This document shows, one piece after another, positions 26,278 to 38,500 of a stretch of DNA of 64,000 nt (position 1 is its first letter; every line of letters starts with the position of its first letter). The notes beneath the pieces were generated by a model that had not been told where the DNA came from, did no database searches, and worked only from the letters and a program-made list of their open reading frames with translations. The stretch is from NCBI GenBank assembly GCA_013396655.1, contig WBMV01003100.1, forward strand, positions 22,409 through 86,408, given 5' to 3'. This DNA comes from Campylorhamphus procurvoides. Taxonomy: Eukaryota > Chordata > Aves > Passeriformes > Dendrocolaptidae. The translations under genes and the position numbers were made by a program.

Positions 26278-26352
26278 GATCACAGAATCACTAAGGCTGG
26301 GAAAGACATTTAAGATCATCTAGACAAACTGTTAACCCAGCACTTCCAACTC
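26278..26352 (-). repeat. CR1 fragment of a second type (antisense)
   Basis: Reads ATCACAGAATCACTAAGGCT then AAGATCATCTAGACAAACTG and TTAACCCAGCACTTCCAACT. This is the antisense of a CR1 3' end distinct from the common type in this window. It abuts a sense CR1 fragment. Confidence 0.78.
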
Positions 26353-26364
26353 CCACTAAACACG

Positions 26365-26607
26365 AAGGATATAGATTTAGATGGGATAGTGGGAAGAAAT
26401 TTTTCCCTGTGAGGGTGATGAAGCCCTGGCACAAGTTCCCAGAGCAGCTGTGGCTGCCCCATCCCTGGAAGTGTCCAAGGCCAGGTTGGACAGGACTTGG
26501 AGCAACCTGGGATAGTGGGAGGTGTCCCTGCCCGAGGCAGGGAGGTGGAACAAGATGAGCTTTCAGGTCCCTTCCAACCCAAACCACTCTGGGATTCTGT
26601 GATGCTC
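26365..26607 (+). repeat. CR1 LINE fragment (sense, 3' end)
   Basis: Starts near GATTTAGATGGGATAGTGGG, runs through TTTCCCTGTGAGGGTGATGA and GGCCAGGTTGGACAGGACTT, and ends ACCACTCTGGGATTCTGTGATG. Confidence 0.92.
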
Positions 26608-27647
26608 CTTGTGGAACTGCATGGCAAAAGCCAGAGCAAGGAGCAACACACACAAAGTGAGGCTGAGCAAGACAGCAGACACTACTTAACAGTCTTGATG
26701 CAGACACCCTAAAATGTTTTACGGAGTTACTGGTCTGATCACACTGTTATTTGCAAGAGTAGAAGTTGAGCCACAGTAAGAGCATAACTCCAGAGGCTCC
26801 CAGTCCAATCTATCTACCCAGTGCCCAATCCTCCTGGTAACACCAAAACATTGCTTTCGTTTCATAATTTTGAGTCTATCTCAGAATATGATTAAACACA
26901 GGACTCAGTTCAAATTGAGCATGCAACCTAAAATACATATTCTGTTCCTGGAGACATTTACGTGTTCTGCCTATCTGCCTAACACTGCCCATGGTTTTCC
27001 ACACAGCTCCCAGGTGGAGGTCTGTCACCAAAGCCTTGCCATGCTTTCCTGACAGAGGGAACAAAGTAGAGAGCACTGTTCCCTCTCCCTGCCAGGCCAT
27101 CCCCAGCGTATCTGCTGATGGTGGAGCAGTCAAAGACTAGAAGCAAGTCTTCCCGCCGGCGCTCCTGTTATTGTCAGCCCTGGCAGGGCTAGATTGCTGC
27201 TACAGCAACAGTGGCAGCTTTTCAAAGGAACTGCAATGTACACAAGGATGTTTTACACAGCCAAACAGAAAATCTTCCTTCCAGTTCCCCCTGGCTTCAG
27301 ACAAAAGCAGCAACCCCTAAACCAACAGGCTTCACGCACACATAGGGAAAGGCAGATGCCACGGTGCTGCCTGTGCTGGAAAACTGCAGGATTACAGAGC
27401 TCATGTTGGTGCAGCTCCACGCTCAGGAATCAGCAGAGGATCTGAGCACTCCATGTTGATGACGTAGCACTGGGAACTAAAATCCAAACCTTGCCTGCAA
27501 GGGCTGCTACTCCCTGAAATGCACATGATAATATGCTAGCAAAGGAGAGAGGAGTTTGCTGAGAGAGACACTTCTGTTTTAGAGAATGATGACCAGTAAT
27601 ATATTATTAATGACTGAAGTCATTAAAATTTGATCACAGCGGTAATA

Positions 27648-27795
27648 TCATAGAATCATGGAAAGGTTTGGGTTGAAAGTGCCCTGAAAGCTCATCTCAT
27701 TCCACCCCTCTGCCATGGCCAGGGACACCTTCCACTATACGAGGTTGCTCCAAGCCCTGTCCAACATGGCCTTGGACAGTTCCACAGTACCATTA
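27648..27795 (-). repeat. CR1 LINE fragment (antisense)
   Basis: Starts CATAGAATCATGGAAAGGTT, includes CCATGGCCAGGGACACCTTC and GCTCCAAGCCCTGTCCAACA, and is truncated at about 148 bp. Confidence 0.9.
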
Positions 27796-28400
27796 TTTCT
27801 CGTACCTCAAAATAAAAATGAAAGCTAAAAATTGTTTCTCACGTTGTTTTGAAGAATAAGTATACTACTAAAAATGCCAGCATTAAAAAGGCAATTTTAG
27901 AAACAATTCTTAACTGAACAAGAACCAGCTCCTGCAGTATTCCACCAACCTTCAGAAAAGATGCTAATCTCAATATTCAGGATTCTGCACAGCAGGGTAG
28001 GGTTGAGAAATTAATCCTTTTAAAGTTGAATTTCAACAACTGACAGAGGCATGTGTTAGCTGAGTTCTATTTATGGCATTCTTCCAAATGTCAAATAAAG
28101 CTTTCCTGGCTGCGTTTCAGTCATCCCCATTCACAGCTCAAAGAGGACTTTTATAGATGTAGACAGGCAGCATAAATCCTGGGTCTTGCTTGCATCCAAT
28201 TTTACACATATCAGAAAGAGAGAACAACATTATTTAGGAATTGTCACTTCAAGGAAGACCAGTAATGACTTAGTGAAATGTCTGTCCTACACAGTTGTAT
28301 ACTCCAGACAAAAACCCAAGAACTCAAAAATACTCCTACAATACCACCGTGGACAAGACAGCACAACTAAGGGCTGACAGACCTGCAGGTACGTGAACAG

Positions 28401-28548
28401 AGAATCATGGAATCAGAGAACTGTTTGGGTTGTAAGGGACCTTAAAAACTCATACCATTCCACCCCCTGCCATAGGCAGAGACAACTTCCACTAATCCAG
28501 GTTGCCCCAAGTCCCGTCCAACCTGGCCTTGAAATGTTCAGAGAAACC
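28401..28548 (-). repeat. CR1 LINE fragment (antisense)
   Basis: Starts AGAATCATGGAATCAGAGAA with GTTTGGGTTGTAAGGGACCT and GTCCCGTCCAACCTGGCCTT. Truncated. Confidence 0.9.
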
Positions 28549-30063
28549 CAAACACTGTGCGATCAAAGAATATCAATAATAGCTCTTTATCAACCCCTTT
28601 AAAACACTGGTGGTGTTTCAAAAACCAAAGTTCACCAGAAACAGAGGTAGTCAGGCAGTTCCTTAGGAATACATGGACACACGCCACGGAATTCAGGGAC
28701 ACACACAGAATCAACCTGACCTGCAATTTACTGTTGTCTCAGAACAACATTTCTCAGCCTTTTCAGGTCTGCACCATTTTTTCTAATGGGGTTGGTTTTA
28801 TCATCTCTTATATTTGCTGTGGAACAAGAAATGCAACAACAGCAATGAAAAATACAGGCACTTCTTTCTTTTGAGACTGTACCTCAACCTCAAAATTTAT
28901 TTTTTATGTGAAAATTTATTTATTGATGTGAAAAATAGAAGGTATTCTGAGAGATTTCCAACACTTTGCAGCCATCTCTTGGGTTCAGTTTTTCATTACA
29001 AACCAGAGTGTATAGGCTGTGCTCATGAGACCTGAGCTGTCCTAATAACTCCTAACAGGACATCTGGAGCCCACAAACCACCCCTGCACCTCCCTCCCTT
29101 TACTCCCGTTAGTCAGACACTGCCATTAAATGGAATTTTCTTTCATCATCACCAAAACCAAGAAACAGTTATGCTTCCTACCATGGCTTTGCTTTCTACT
29201 TCTAACTCAACTGTGTTTGATGATAAACATTGTTTTTGAAAACAAAGATGATGTTTAACAAATACCACTCCTTGGCACAGTTAAACAGAGCTCTGGTGAA
29301 AGCCTGACATCTCTAACATGCTTCCAACAGACCAACTGAGCAGAGGTATGAGGGGCATGCTCACATAACCTGTAGGGTTACTACTGCACCTGGAAGGGAT
29401 TCCTCAGGGAAATAAACATGCAAGTTGTTTGTAAAAGCAGATTTTCAAAGCATTAAGCAAGTTCTTCTCTAAATACATATGGCTCTTGGGAGACAAGTGG
29501 GAACTTAAGACAGGCATTTAACGGCAAAATGTGGAGAAAAGATTCCCTGTTGCACTACAGAGCTAAAATCCCAATGGAATCAGGAGACAGCAACGAAGCA
29601 ATCAGTGGTGGAACTGCTCTGGAACTGTCAAGTTCCTAAAACTTAAGGATAATTGTAGCAAGCCAAACCAAATATGGATTAACCCACCTCTTTTCTCTGA
29701 TAGCAGCAAACTACAGGCAAAAGTTTACAAGCACCAGGAAGTGTAGAAGAGTATTTCTCTTATAACAGCTTCCAAATGGCGACAGTCAGCTACTGACTCA
29801 CTCCCTGATTTATGGGGGCCTACAGAATCCCAGCTCAGGAGCACTGGTCTTCCTAAAGGAATTCTTTTGCTATCATGTTAATGTATGAAAATACCTGCAT
29901 GAGGAGGAGCACCCAAATGTGCTCCAAACACCATAATCCTTCCCTGCTACCACACCTCCAAAAGCACAGTTTTCACTTCAGTAGCAGCAAATAACTGCAA
30001 AGCTACAATCTCAGCAATGTATGATGACAAAATTCTACTTTTTGACAACAGTAAACTACAGTG

Positions 30064-30215
30064 TAGAATCACAGAATTCTGGAATAGGTGTGGTGGGAAG
30101 AGACCTTAAAACTCATCTCATTCCACCCTCTTCCATAGGCAGAGGTGCCTTCCACTACATCAGGTTGCTCAAAGCTCTACCCAGCCTGGACTTCAACAGT
30201 TCCAGGGACAAAAAA
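30064..30215 (-). repeat. CR1 LINE fragment (antisense, diverged)
   Basis: Starts TAGAATCACAGAATTCTGGA; the CCTTCCACTACATCAGGTTG and CAGTTCCAGGGAC blocks are recognisable but diverged. The oldest-looking copy of this type in the window. Confidence 0.82.
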
Positions 30216-33200
30216 AATCGGACAATGCACAGAGATTCTCTAACAGAAAAAGCTACAACTTTCATAGAACTACATGAAGTATCCAAAATGAGTAAAACTG
30301 ATGACAAAAGAATCCAACTACTCCTAGAACCAAAGAAAAAGCTTATTTAATTCCTCTTAATTTCCTCTACTCCCACCCAGCTCACCAAGCTCCAGAAATG
30401 GATTCCCTTGCCAATTCCCAAGAAATCAGCCCCAGGAGGAATCCTGCTTTCCTGGACTCAGCAGAAGAGCACAGGCACAGCAAACACTACAGAAGGCACA
30501 ATCTGAGGAGTGTTTCTCTCTGTGGCTAAGCCAGTTTATTAGTTCTACCTCATCTGCTCCCACCTCCAATTTAATCCCAGTGCTCCAGACCCCCTTTCCT
30601 GTTGTGACACACCACTCCTTGTGCAGCTGCACAGTAACTAGATGAGGAAGTGGAACAGTGTGAGAAAATCCAATCAAATGGACAATATACCCATTCTAGA
30701 TCAGCTTCCCAGTCCCATTCATGTCCCAACCACAAACAACAATTGTGTTGGCACAATTCAGAGCACAATCCAGAGGTGAGAACAAACAGCGGGGAAGAGG
30801 GGCTGTTCAGGCAGCTCTGCCACTAGAATATTCAAATTACACCGTGGAAAGCTGTGATGTCACAATCCTCCCCCTATCCTCAGCACCACAATCATCTTGT
30901 AGCAACACATTTCACAGTTTTGTTTCTAAGCCAATAAACGAGTAAGATTCCAAGGAGAAAAGGACATTTACGAGGCTGACGCAGAATTTAAGGAACTTTG
31001 GTCAAATCCATTTTGTCAGAATGTCCCGGGGGCAGCTGGAAGAGCTGCAAGAAGTGGATGCATGAATCCATCCCTCACGGAACACTTAGCACAGTCCACC
31101 ACAGCACCTTCTATCAGCTGAAAAACAAGATAAAAATTCCTACAAAAAGAAGCCAAGTCTGATTTCTATTCCTAAAACCTGCTAGTACTACTCTGAAAGT
31201 TCAAAACTAACTACTTTTATACTGCATCTCTTCCATCCCTCTTCGATAATTCAGTCACCTTCTCACCAATGTTATCCCTGGGATCATGGGAAGAAAAAAG
31301 TTCTGGCTGAAAAAAGAAACTCCTTAAACCCAGCGTGTTGCATCCCATTTCCCAGCACCCACAAGTGGATTACAGTCAGTTCACATTTAAGCACTAAGGA
31401 AAACTGAGTTATATGGCATTTTAAGGGCAAAACAGCTATTTATCAGACTACTAACATTCTTCTTGCCGCTTCCAAATTCCAGGAAGTCTCACAGTTTTAC
31501 ACTCAGCTGTGGAAAGCAAAATCAGGGGTGATAAAAGAAAACTTCTGACGACACTTGCTGCAATGCAAAAATGCCATTTTATTAGTACACACACATTATT
31601 GTGTAATTCAAAATGAATGTGTTAGCTAAATTAATTGTACATTTAATCAGATTTGGTACCTGACATCTGATGAGCTGCTTTAATTACAGGTTTTCACCTC
31701 CGCCTGTTGCCAACAAAGAGCCAACTTTGCTCTATTTCAATGTTGCAGATGATACCCAACCACAGGACAACCAGCCTCAAGGTTTTAGGTTTTATGCTCC
31801 AGTGATTTTTCTACTACATTACTAATCTGTATGCACATTTGGGTTGGTTTATTCCAAAAAGGACAGTGTGTTATGTAAAGACGGGTAAGAAACATACTAC
31901 AGCCTAAATATTTTCTGCATGAGGTGGTACATACTTTTTTATGTCTCTGTGAACTTCTTATCAGGAGATGCCAGCCTTCTGCAATGGTTACAAAGCACTT
32001 TTTAATTGATTATACGTTATTTAATATCGATTATACATTAAAGGCTGGTTCTGGTCTTTCACACGAGTCAGCTCCTTGGGAGCTGTGAGATGAGCTCCAG
32101 CAACAGGCCTTGGAATCCACACGTCCCTTTTCTTTCATTTTTAACAGCTACAACCAATATATAAAACATTTATAGATCCTGTTCCAGAGGCCTGCAAGTT
32201 AAGTACAGCTTCACTATCATTTTAAGCCAACATAAGCTGCTGAAAGAACCAGTCCCACCCTTCCCCACAGCCAGTTTCTACATGTCCCTTCCTTGAGTCA
32301 GCATAAGCCATTCATGAAGACCCATGGCAAACACAAGATACTCGCCCAGTTAAATCTCAGCATTTCTCCTCCCCTCTTCCTTTGGGGAGGAATAAGAGAG
32401 AAGCTGAGTTAATTTTAACATGAACAGCTCCCCAGTGCAGCTCACTGTGGCCACGTCAGTGCTGGCGTGAGCGGAGCCACAAGGAAATGACGGGGGACAC
32501 GACAGCTTGAACTGTGCACGTGGGAATTCACTCTGGCTGGAACTGCTCCTAGAACATCCACGAGGGTAAAAACTGGAAGATTAAATATTTAGATACTCAA
32601 AGAAAATATTCCCTGTCCCGAGCTATGCATAAATGAAGAGAAATTGAATGAGTTATCAGCTCAGAGTTCAAATTAAGGACTCCCATTGCTGTTTCACTTG
32701 AGGTGTGGGAGCTTTTAGAATTTTGCTTAATGTTTTTAAGGCAATATGAAAACAAAAATCTTAACCAAGATGCTCGTGCAAGCCAAAACTTTTAACACAT
32801 GGCACAGAGACAGGCCGATGACGTAACCCAGCCTGTACAGAGAACAGGACAAAATACACCATAAAAAACTGCACTACAAAAAACTTCATACACTGGGTTT
32901 TCAAACACAACCTTGCTTTTTTTAATCAGTGCATACAGAGTCTGCCACTTTAACTACAATAAACTGAAGTCTCTATGTCAGAAACGCCAGTAACTTCCCA
33001 GACCACCCCAACCTCATCCCCTCTCATCATCTCTGTGTTCCCAAAACACCCCAAGACCATCCCCAGGGCCGGTATTGCCAACCACAACCATCCCCAGGGC
33101 ACAAGAATCTGATCCAGAGGAAAAGAGACTGGCCCCAGTTCAACCTGGGGCTGGACTCAGCCCCCAGGCGCCCATACTGCCAAAAGCAGAGCAGTTATGA

Positions 33201-34599
33201 GAAACTACTCACTCTAACACACCCTCATCATAAATGCATAGTTGTGGTTCTCTCACTGTGTTCAGACCTTTCCCTTTATCTCATCAGTTGTACTCCTACC
33301 CTGAGCCAGAGCACTTGTCTGCGGGGGTGAATTTATATGTATCTATCTAGGAAGAAAAAAGGCCCACTGCAGTTTGTTCTGATCAATTAGAGAACGACCA
33401 ACAGCTTTTCCTAGATCCAGCTCCAATCCTACCAATATACCTCACAATCACTCCACAATTAATTCTCAGAAAATGTATTCACTAGCTCAGAAGTCTAAAT
33501 TGCTTTTCAAGTTATCATCTCCTTGATCTTTTATTATGACAAAATACAAAAAGCAAACCTTGCTTTAACCTCTTTACAACCGTTCTCTGGTTTATACACC
33601 TCTGTCAGGGCTCCTCACTTGGATGAAGCGGCTCAGCACAGCCACCACATCCTTCCCTCGACCTCCTCCAGCTCTGAACCCATAGCCACACACTACAAGA
33701 AAAATACACACTTGATTAGTCAGTTTGAGACCCTTTTCCTACCTGAAACATTCAACCATTTCATGAAATAAAAAATAAATTTATAAAAAGAGAATTCACA
33801 GTAAGGCTGGGCAGTTTCAAAGTTCTGCTCAATTCATGAGTCCTTGAAGAAATATCACGGCTTACAGGGAATGCTTTTACTTTCAGTGTGCTACAAATTA
33901 ACAGGGCACACCTCCCAAATTTCCTATAGGATAACTCTGATGGGGTTTATCACCTGTATTTTTAATTGAACTGCTCTGTTTCAAAATACATCTCCTATTG
34001 CCCTCACTAGGATTGAAACCAACTGCAATACAAGGTGTTGGGTAACTGAGAGCCTTGAACTGCTCTAGGAACATCCTAAAAAAAACTTACAAGGTAGTGG
34101 TGATAACTTTAAGATGCCTAAACAGTGAGACAACTACTCTGAGCAGTTTGAGAGCTTCCAAGATGTGCTTTGATTCATTGGAGTCTTTTTTTCTTTTACC
34201 TTCACCTCTAACAACACACAGCTTGGAGCTAATGACCACATTACAACTAGTTTTAAAAATCCTAAAGATATTTCATTTTCCCCATAACAACATTAAACTG
34301 ATTTAAACTTTCACTTCAGGGTAATAAGAGACTTTTCAATTTCTTCAGTTGCAGAGACCCAAAACTGCTTCCCCCACCAGCTGTACTGTGAGCAGATGTG
34401 TTCAAGAAACTACAAGTAAAGTAGTAGTAGGAACCACTGGTACCACAAAGTACTATTAGTGACTTTCACGTCTTTTACATACGAGCAAATGAGTTAAAAA
34501 CTCCCGTGGTACGTAACCTTTGTCCTGATGTACTTATCCGTGTTCTCGTGCACTTGTCAGAGCTCAGATTCGGATTTGATGAAAGCAGATGTTAATTTA

Positions 34600-35560
34600 A
34601 TTTACCCCTCCGGGCCCTCCATCCCCTGCGGCTCCGACAGCCCGCCGCCGATGCCGCCGAACCTTCGGTGCCCGCGGGGCTCGGGGACAACGCCGGGGAT
34701 GCTCCGAGCCGCCCCCCCGGCCTCTGCGCCCCGTTTTACCCCACACCGGGGCGTCCCCCCGCGACCTCCCGAGCCTTGGGGCTGCCCCGAGCCCGGCTGC
34801 CGGCGGAGTTTGCCGAGCGGCTCCGGAGGGCCGGGCGGGCCGCGGCTCCCGTTACCTGCCGCTCCTNNNNNNNNNNNNNNNNNNNNNNNNNNNNNNNNNN
34901 NNNNNNNNNNNNNNNNNNNNNNNNNNNNNNNNNNNNNNNNNNNNNNNNNNNNNNNNNNNNNNNNNNNNNNNNNNNNNNNNNNNNNNNNNNNNNNNNNNNN
35001 NNNNNNNNNNNNNNNNNNNNNNNNNNNNNNNNNNNNNNNNNNNNNNNNNNNNNNNNNNNNNNNNNNNNNNNNNNNNNNNNNNNNNNNNNNNNNNNNNNNN
35101 NNNNNNNNNNNNNNNNNNNNNNNNNNNNNNNNNNNNNNNNNNNNNNNNNNNNNNNNNNNNNNNNNNNNNNGGGGCACCCTGGTGAGGGGGCGGTGGGGGC
35201 GGACGGGACCCCCGGCCAGGAGGGGAGGGGCGGGCCGGCCGGGAGCGCTCCGGGGTGAGCGGAGCGGCGATGATACCTGAGGGGAGTTTGCGGCAGTGAG
35301 GGGTGCGAGGGCGGACCCTCAGGGATGAGGGGAGCGGAGGTTCGCCCTCACGGGAGGCCCCCCCTCAGGGACCCCCCGGGGATCCGCCCGCCCGCAGCTC
35401 TGAGGGCCGTGGCTGTGCCCGACCCTCCTCGCCCGGTGCCGGGGGTCGTGAGGGGCCCCGCGGGGCAGGGCCCTGCCTGGCGCTGGGGCAGCTTCATCCC
35501 CACCCAGGGCCCTGCCGTGGAAACCAGCAGGGCAGGGCTGTCATCATACCCGCCAAATAG
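34600..35560 (-). promoter_or_regulatory. NFAT5: CpG-island promoter of NFAT5
   Basis: GC content rises sharply from about 34600 and CpG is frequent on both sides of the N run (for example 34620-34866 and 35171-35480). The next gene feature downstream on the minus strand is NFAT5 exon 2, so this is the expected promoter. A candidate donor (GGAGCGGCAG|GTAACG on the minus strand, last exon base 34856) lies at the gap edge, suggesting exon 1 or a 5' UTR exon ends there. The exon itself is hidden by Ns. Confidence 0.72.
34867..35170. other. Assembly gap (304 Ns)
   Basis: A run of N inside the NFAT5 CpG island. Frames that cross it are meaningless. It probably contains NFAT5 exon 1 with the start codon. 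Confidence 0.99.
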
Positions 35561-38500
35561 CCGGCTATTCCCAAATAAACGACATGGAAACGCCAAAGGA
35601 GTGTCAGCAGTGCACTGCCATTGACATAGACATGGCAGGTGCCGTAAGAAACAAGGGCCCCCGAGGTGGGGAATGAGGAGGACATGAGCACTGAGAGGTT
35701 CTCCTGAGTGGATGAGGACACAGCATAAGGAGGGGGAGAAGGTACGGAAAGGTGACGCATACAGGTGTCCAATCGCTTTCCCGAAGGGTCCAAAATCTGC
35801 TTAGGAAGCCGGGAAGGGACAGGGAGGCAAGAGAGGTTGAGTGTGAGTGGTTGGAGGTGCCAGGGGGGTGCTTAAACTGTGAAAAATGGAGGAGGAAGGA
35901 GCTGTGAACAGCTGCCACATGCCTCTGGCTCCGGTTTCCCTGTGGCACCGAGAGCCTGGCTCCTGTCCTTCCTGCGCCTGCTCCTGTGCCAGTCCGCTCT
36001 CAGATCCTGGCAAAATCTCCCTACAGAAACACTTGGCAGCTTCCAGAGCCTCTCCATAGCCCCACAGCTATGTCACAGCGAGTGACCAGCCTTTCAGCCT
36101 CGTGCCCCACCGGCGTGTCAAACACCGTGGAACAGGCAACCCAGTGCCTTCCCCAGGTATCCAACCACCCTCTGGTGCCTTTGACATGGCTGTGCTGGTG
36201 TTCCTGGAGCTCAGTTCCACTGCACTCCCCACCTATGGGGTACCCAGGCGGTGTCTATGGGGTCAGTGTGGGATGTGCGTGGCGTTCCCGATTCCATGGC
36301 CCTAGCAGAGTGGTCAGCGGTGCCATATGCACTCTGTGGTATTTGAAGTTGGTTTCTCTTTCATGCCAGATGAGCTGCTTTAATCTCCAGAGCTGTCCTG
36401 GGTTTTTGTCTCCTGCACCTGTCTTCACCCATGCTGTGGCAAGTGGCCATGGGGTGCAAGCACATCTCCAGATTCTGGCGCTGTCCATCAGCCAACACAC
36501 CTGGGGAGCAGCCTCTGTCCAAGGTGAGCCACAGAACTCTTTTGCACCCTGCCCCGGGCAGTGACAGCCAGGATGCAGCTGGCCTGTTCTGCAGGAACAC
36601 TCATTATGGCACACCCAGTTCTGCTGCTCTTTCAGGCTGCTCAGCAGTGCTCACCCTTACATTGTGCACTTGCTTCAAGCCAGACCTGAGTGTCATCCCA
36701 AGTTAAAAGTCTTCCAAAGGGGTTTGCTGTGATCACTGTGTCCTTCAGCAAAACATCCAGGGATGGGGCAGCCACAGCTTCTCTGCAACCTGTGCCAGCA
36801 CCTCCCCCTGCTCACAGGGAAGGATTACCTCCCAATATCCCATCCAACCCTGCCCTCTGGCAGTGGGAAGCCATTCCCCTTGTCCTGTCCCTCCAGGCCT
36901 TTGTTCAAAGTCCCTCTCCAGCTCCCTGTGGAGCTCGGGAGAGCTGCAGGGAGAGGTTCCCTCCTTTGGCAGTCTCATACCTGCCAGCTCTCCAAGAGGG
37001 ATTCACCTGTGCCAGGCAGGGATAGCCCTGCCCGGCAAGGGAGGAATGTCTCTTCCATGAAGTGGAGAGAGAGCTACTCCTACACCACTTGGGAAGCATC
37101 CAGGGAAAACAATGCAAGACTGTGCTATACTCACCTCCTGTCTGAGTGATGAGGTAGATAGAGGCTCACAGAGAAGGTGCCACCAACAGATGGGCTGTGA
37201 TGGGGAAGGAAAACAGATCTTAGTCCTGAAAGGGGAATGATGAGAGACAGAGTGATCAGGGATGGAGCAATCAGGGATGAAGCAGCTGCCTTTGAAGCAG
37301 CTGCACAGGAAGTCATAGCTGCGCAGTGAAAGGACAGTGACAAAAGCCTGGACACTGCTGGCACAGCAGCACTAGCTCCTGCTGGAGGGCGTTTGTCTGT
37401 GAAGAGCTTTGCAGAGGCAGAGCTGGGAGAGCACAGATGACAACACAGAATGGGAGTAAAAGTAGAGAAAAAAAGGAGTCCTGGTGCTCTGTGGAATGAG
37501 GCAGGAGCAGCCTGGCTGTGCAGTCCTGCCTGTGCTCACCCAGCCTGGGGTAAGCGTCCAAAGCACAGCCCTGATAATGGCTGAAAAGGAGGGAGGCCAG
37601 GGGTGACATGGAAAGGAGACAGGTCCGGGTGCTCCTGGCACTCCGAGAGGGGGAGGCGATGGGCAAAGGCCAAATTTGAAGAAAGAATTAATAATCTGTT
37701 TTAGGGAGGAGAGGGGAGCCCTGGACAATTAAAATTTTAATGATTAAATAAAATTAGTCCAGGGACCAGCCTGGAGCAGTGGGACTGGGGGGAATAACCA
37801 TGCGGAGATAGGTCAGCAAAGCACAGGTGCAAGGTTTTCTGGGATCCAGTCAGAGCCACAGACTCCTCCTGTGGGGCTCAGCATGTGGAAAAGCCATGGG
37901 AGCAGGCAGCATGGTTCTGTGCCATTGATCACGAAGTTCCTCTCCTGCAGAGGCAGCTGGAGAGCAGCACATGTGAGGGGGAAGGAGCCTAAACCAGGAT
38001 CGTGGGGACAAATTAGCAGGTGCCTGTGGAATATCGCTCACCCTGTCTGTGATTCCGGAGCCTACGTAGGGGCTTTTTATTTTCCAGTGGTGCTAGAAAG
38101 ACTGTCAGAAAATAATTAGGCTCTGTCAACAGTTCCCCCATTCCCAGATTACGACTTCCTGACTCATTAGAGCTGCCGAGGTTGGCAGGAAACTTGTTTT
38201 ATAGTAATTTCTGTTGGCGGTGTCCCTGGAGAAGAGACAACATGGTGCGCGTGACACCAGCGCTGGCCTTGGTGTCACCTCGTGATGGAGCTGCCAGGGC
38301 TGTCAGGTTGCCCAGGGTGGTTACTGCTGGCAGGAGACACCATTCCCTCTCCATCCTCGTGCTGGGGACAGGGAACAGGACACCCGATGCTGGGCAAGGT
38401 CCAGTTTTAGGACCAGGAGCTGGTGAGTGGGACTTGCTGATTTCATGAATATTTGCCTGGATTGTGAGGGTTTTAAAAAAGAGGGGACACATAAATCCCA

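Larger units (their letters stand above)
18721..34855 (-). other. NFAT5: NFAT5 intron 1 (inferred)
   Basis: About 16 kb between exon 2 and the CpG-island promoter. It is the richest part of the window in CR1 fragments (about 19138, 20455, 22015, 25086, 26278, 26365, 27648, 28401 and 30064). I found no frame matching the mammalian NFAT5 exon 1 in it. The stretch at about 30.3-34.5 kb has no recognisable repeat or exon. Confidence 0.7.

Noticed and set aside
34528..35280. Long open frames on both strands across 34.5-35.3 kb
   Set aside because: They are open only because they run through 304 Ns and GC-rich, stop-poor CpG-island DNA.
35986..36564. 192-codon plus-strand frame in the NFAT5-CYB5B spacer
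   Set aside because: No recognisable domain, composition bias or splice context; several overlapping frames on both strands are equally open.
36690..37025. Frames with GQPQL / REGLPPNI peptides here and at 19.1, 25.1, 26.4, 50.7 and 61.3 kb
   Set aside because: All are translations of CR1 3' ends, not host genes.
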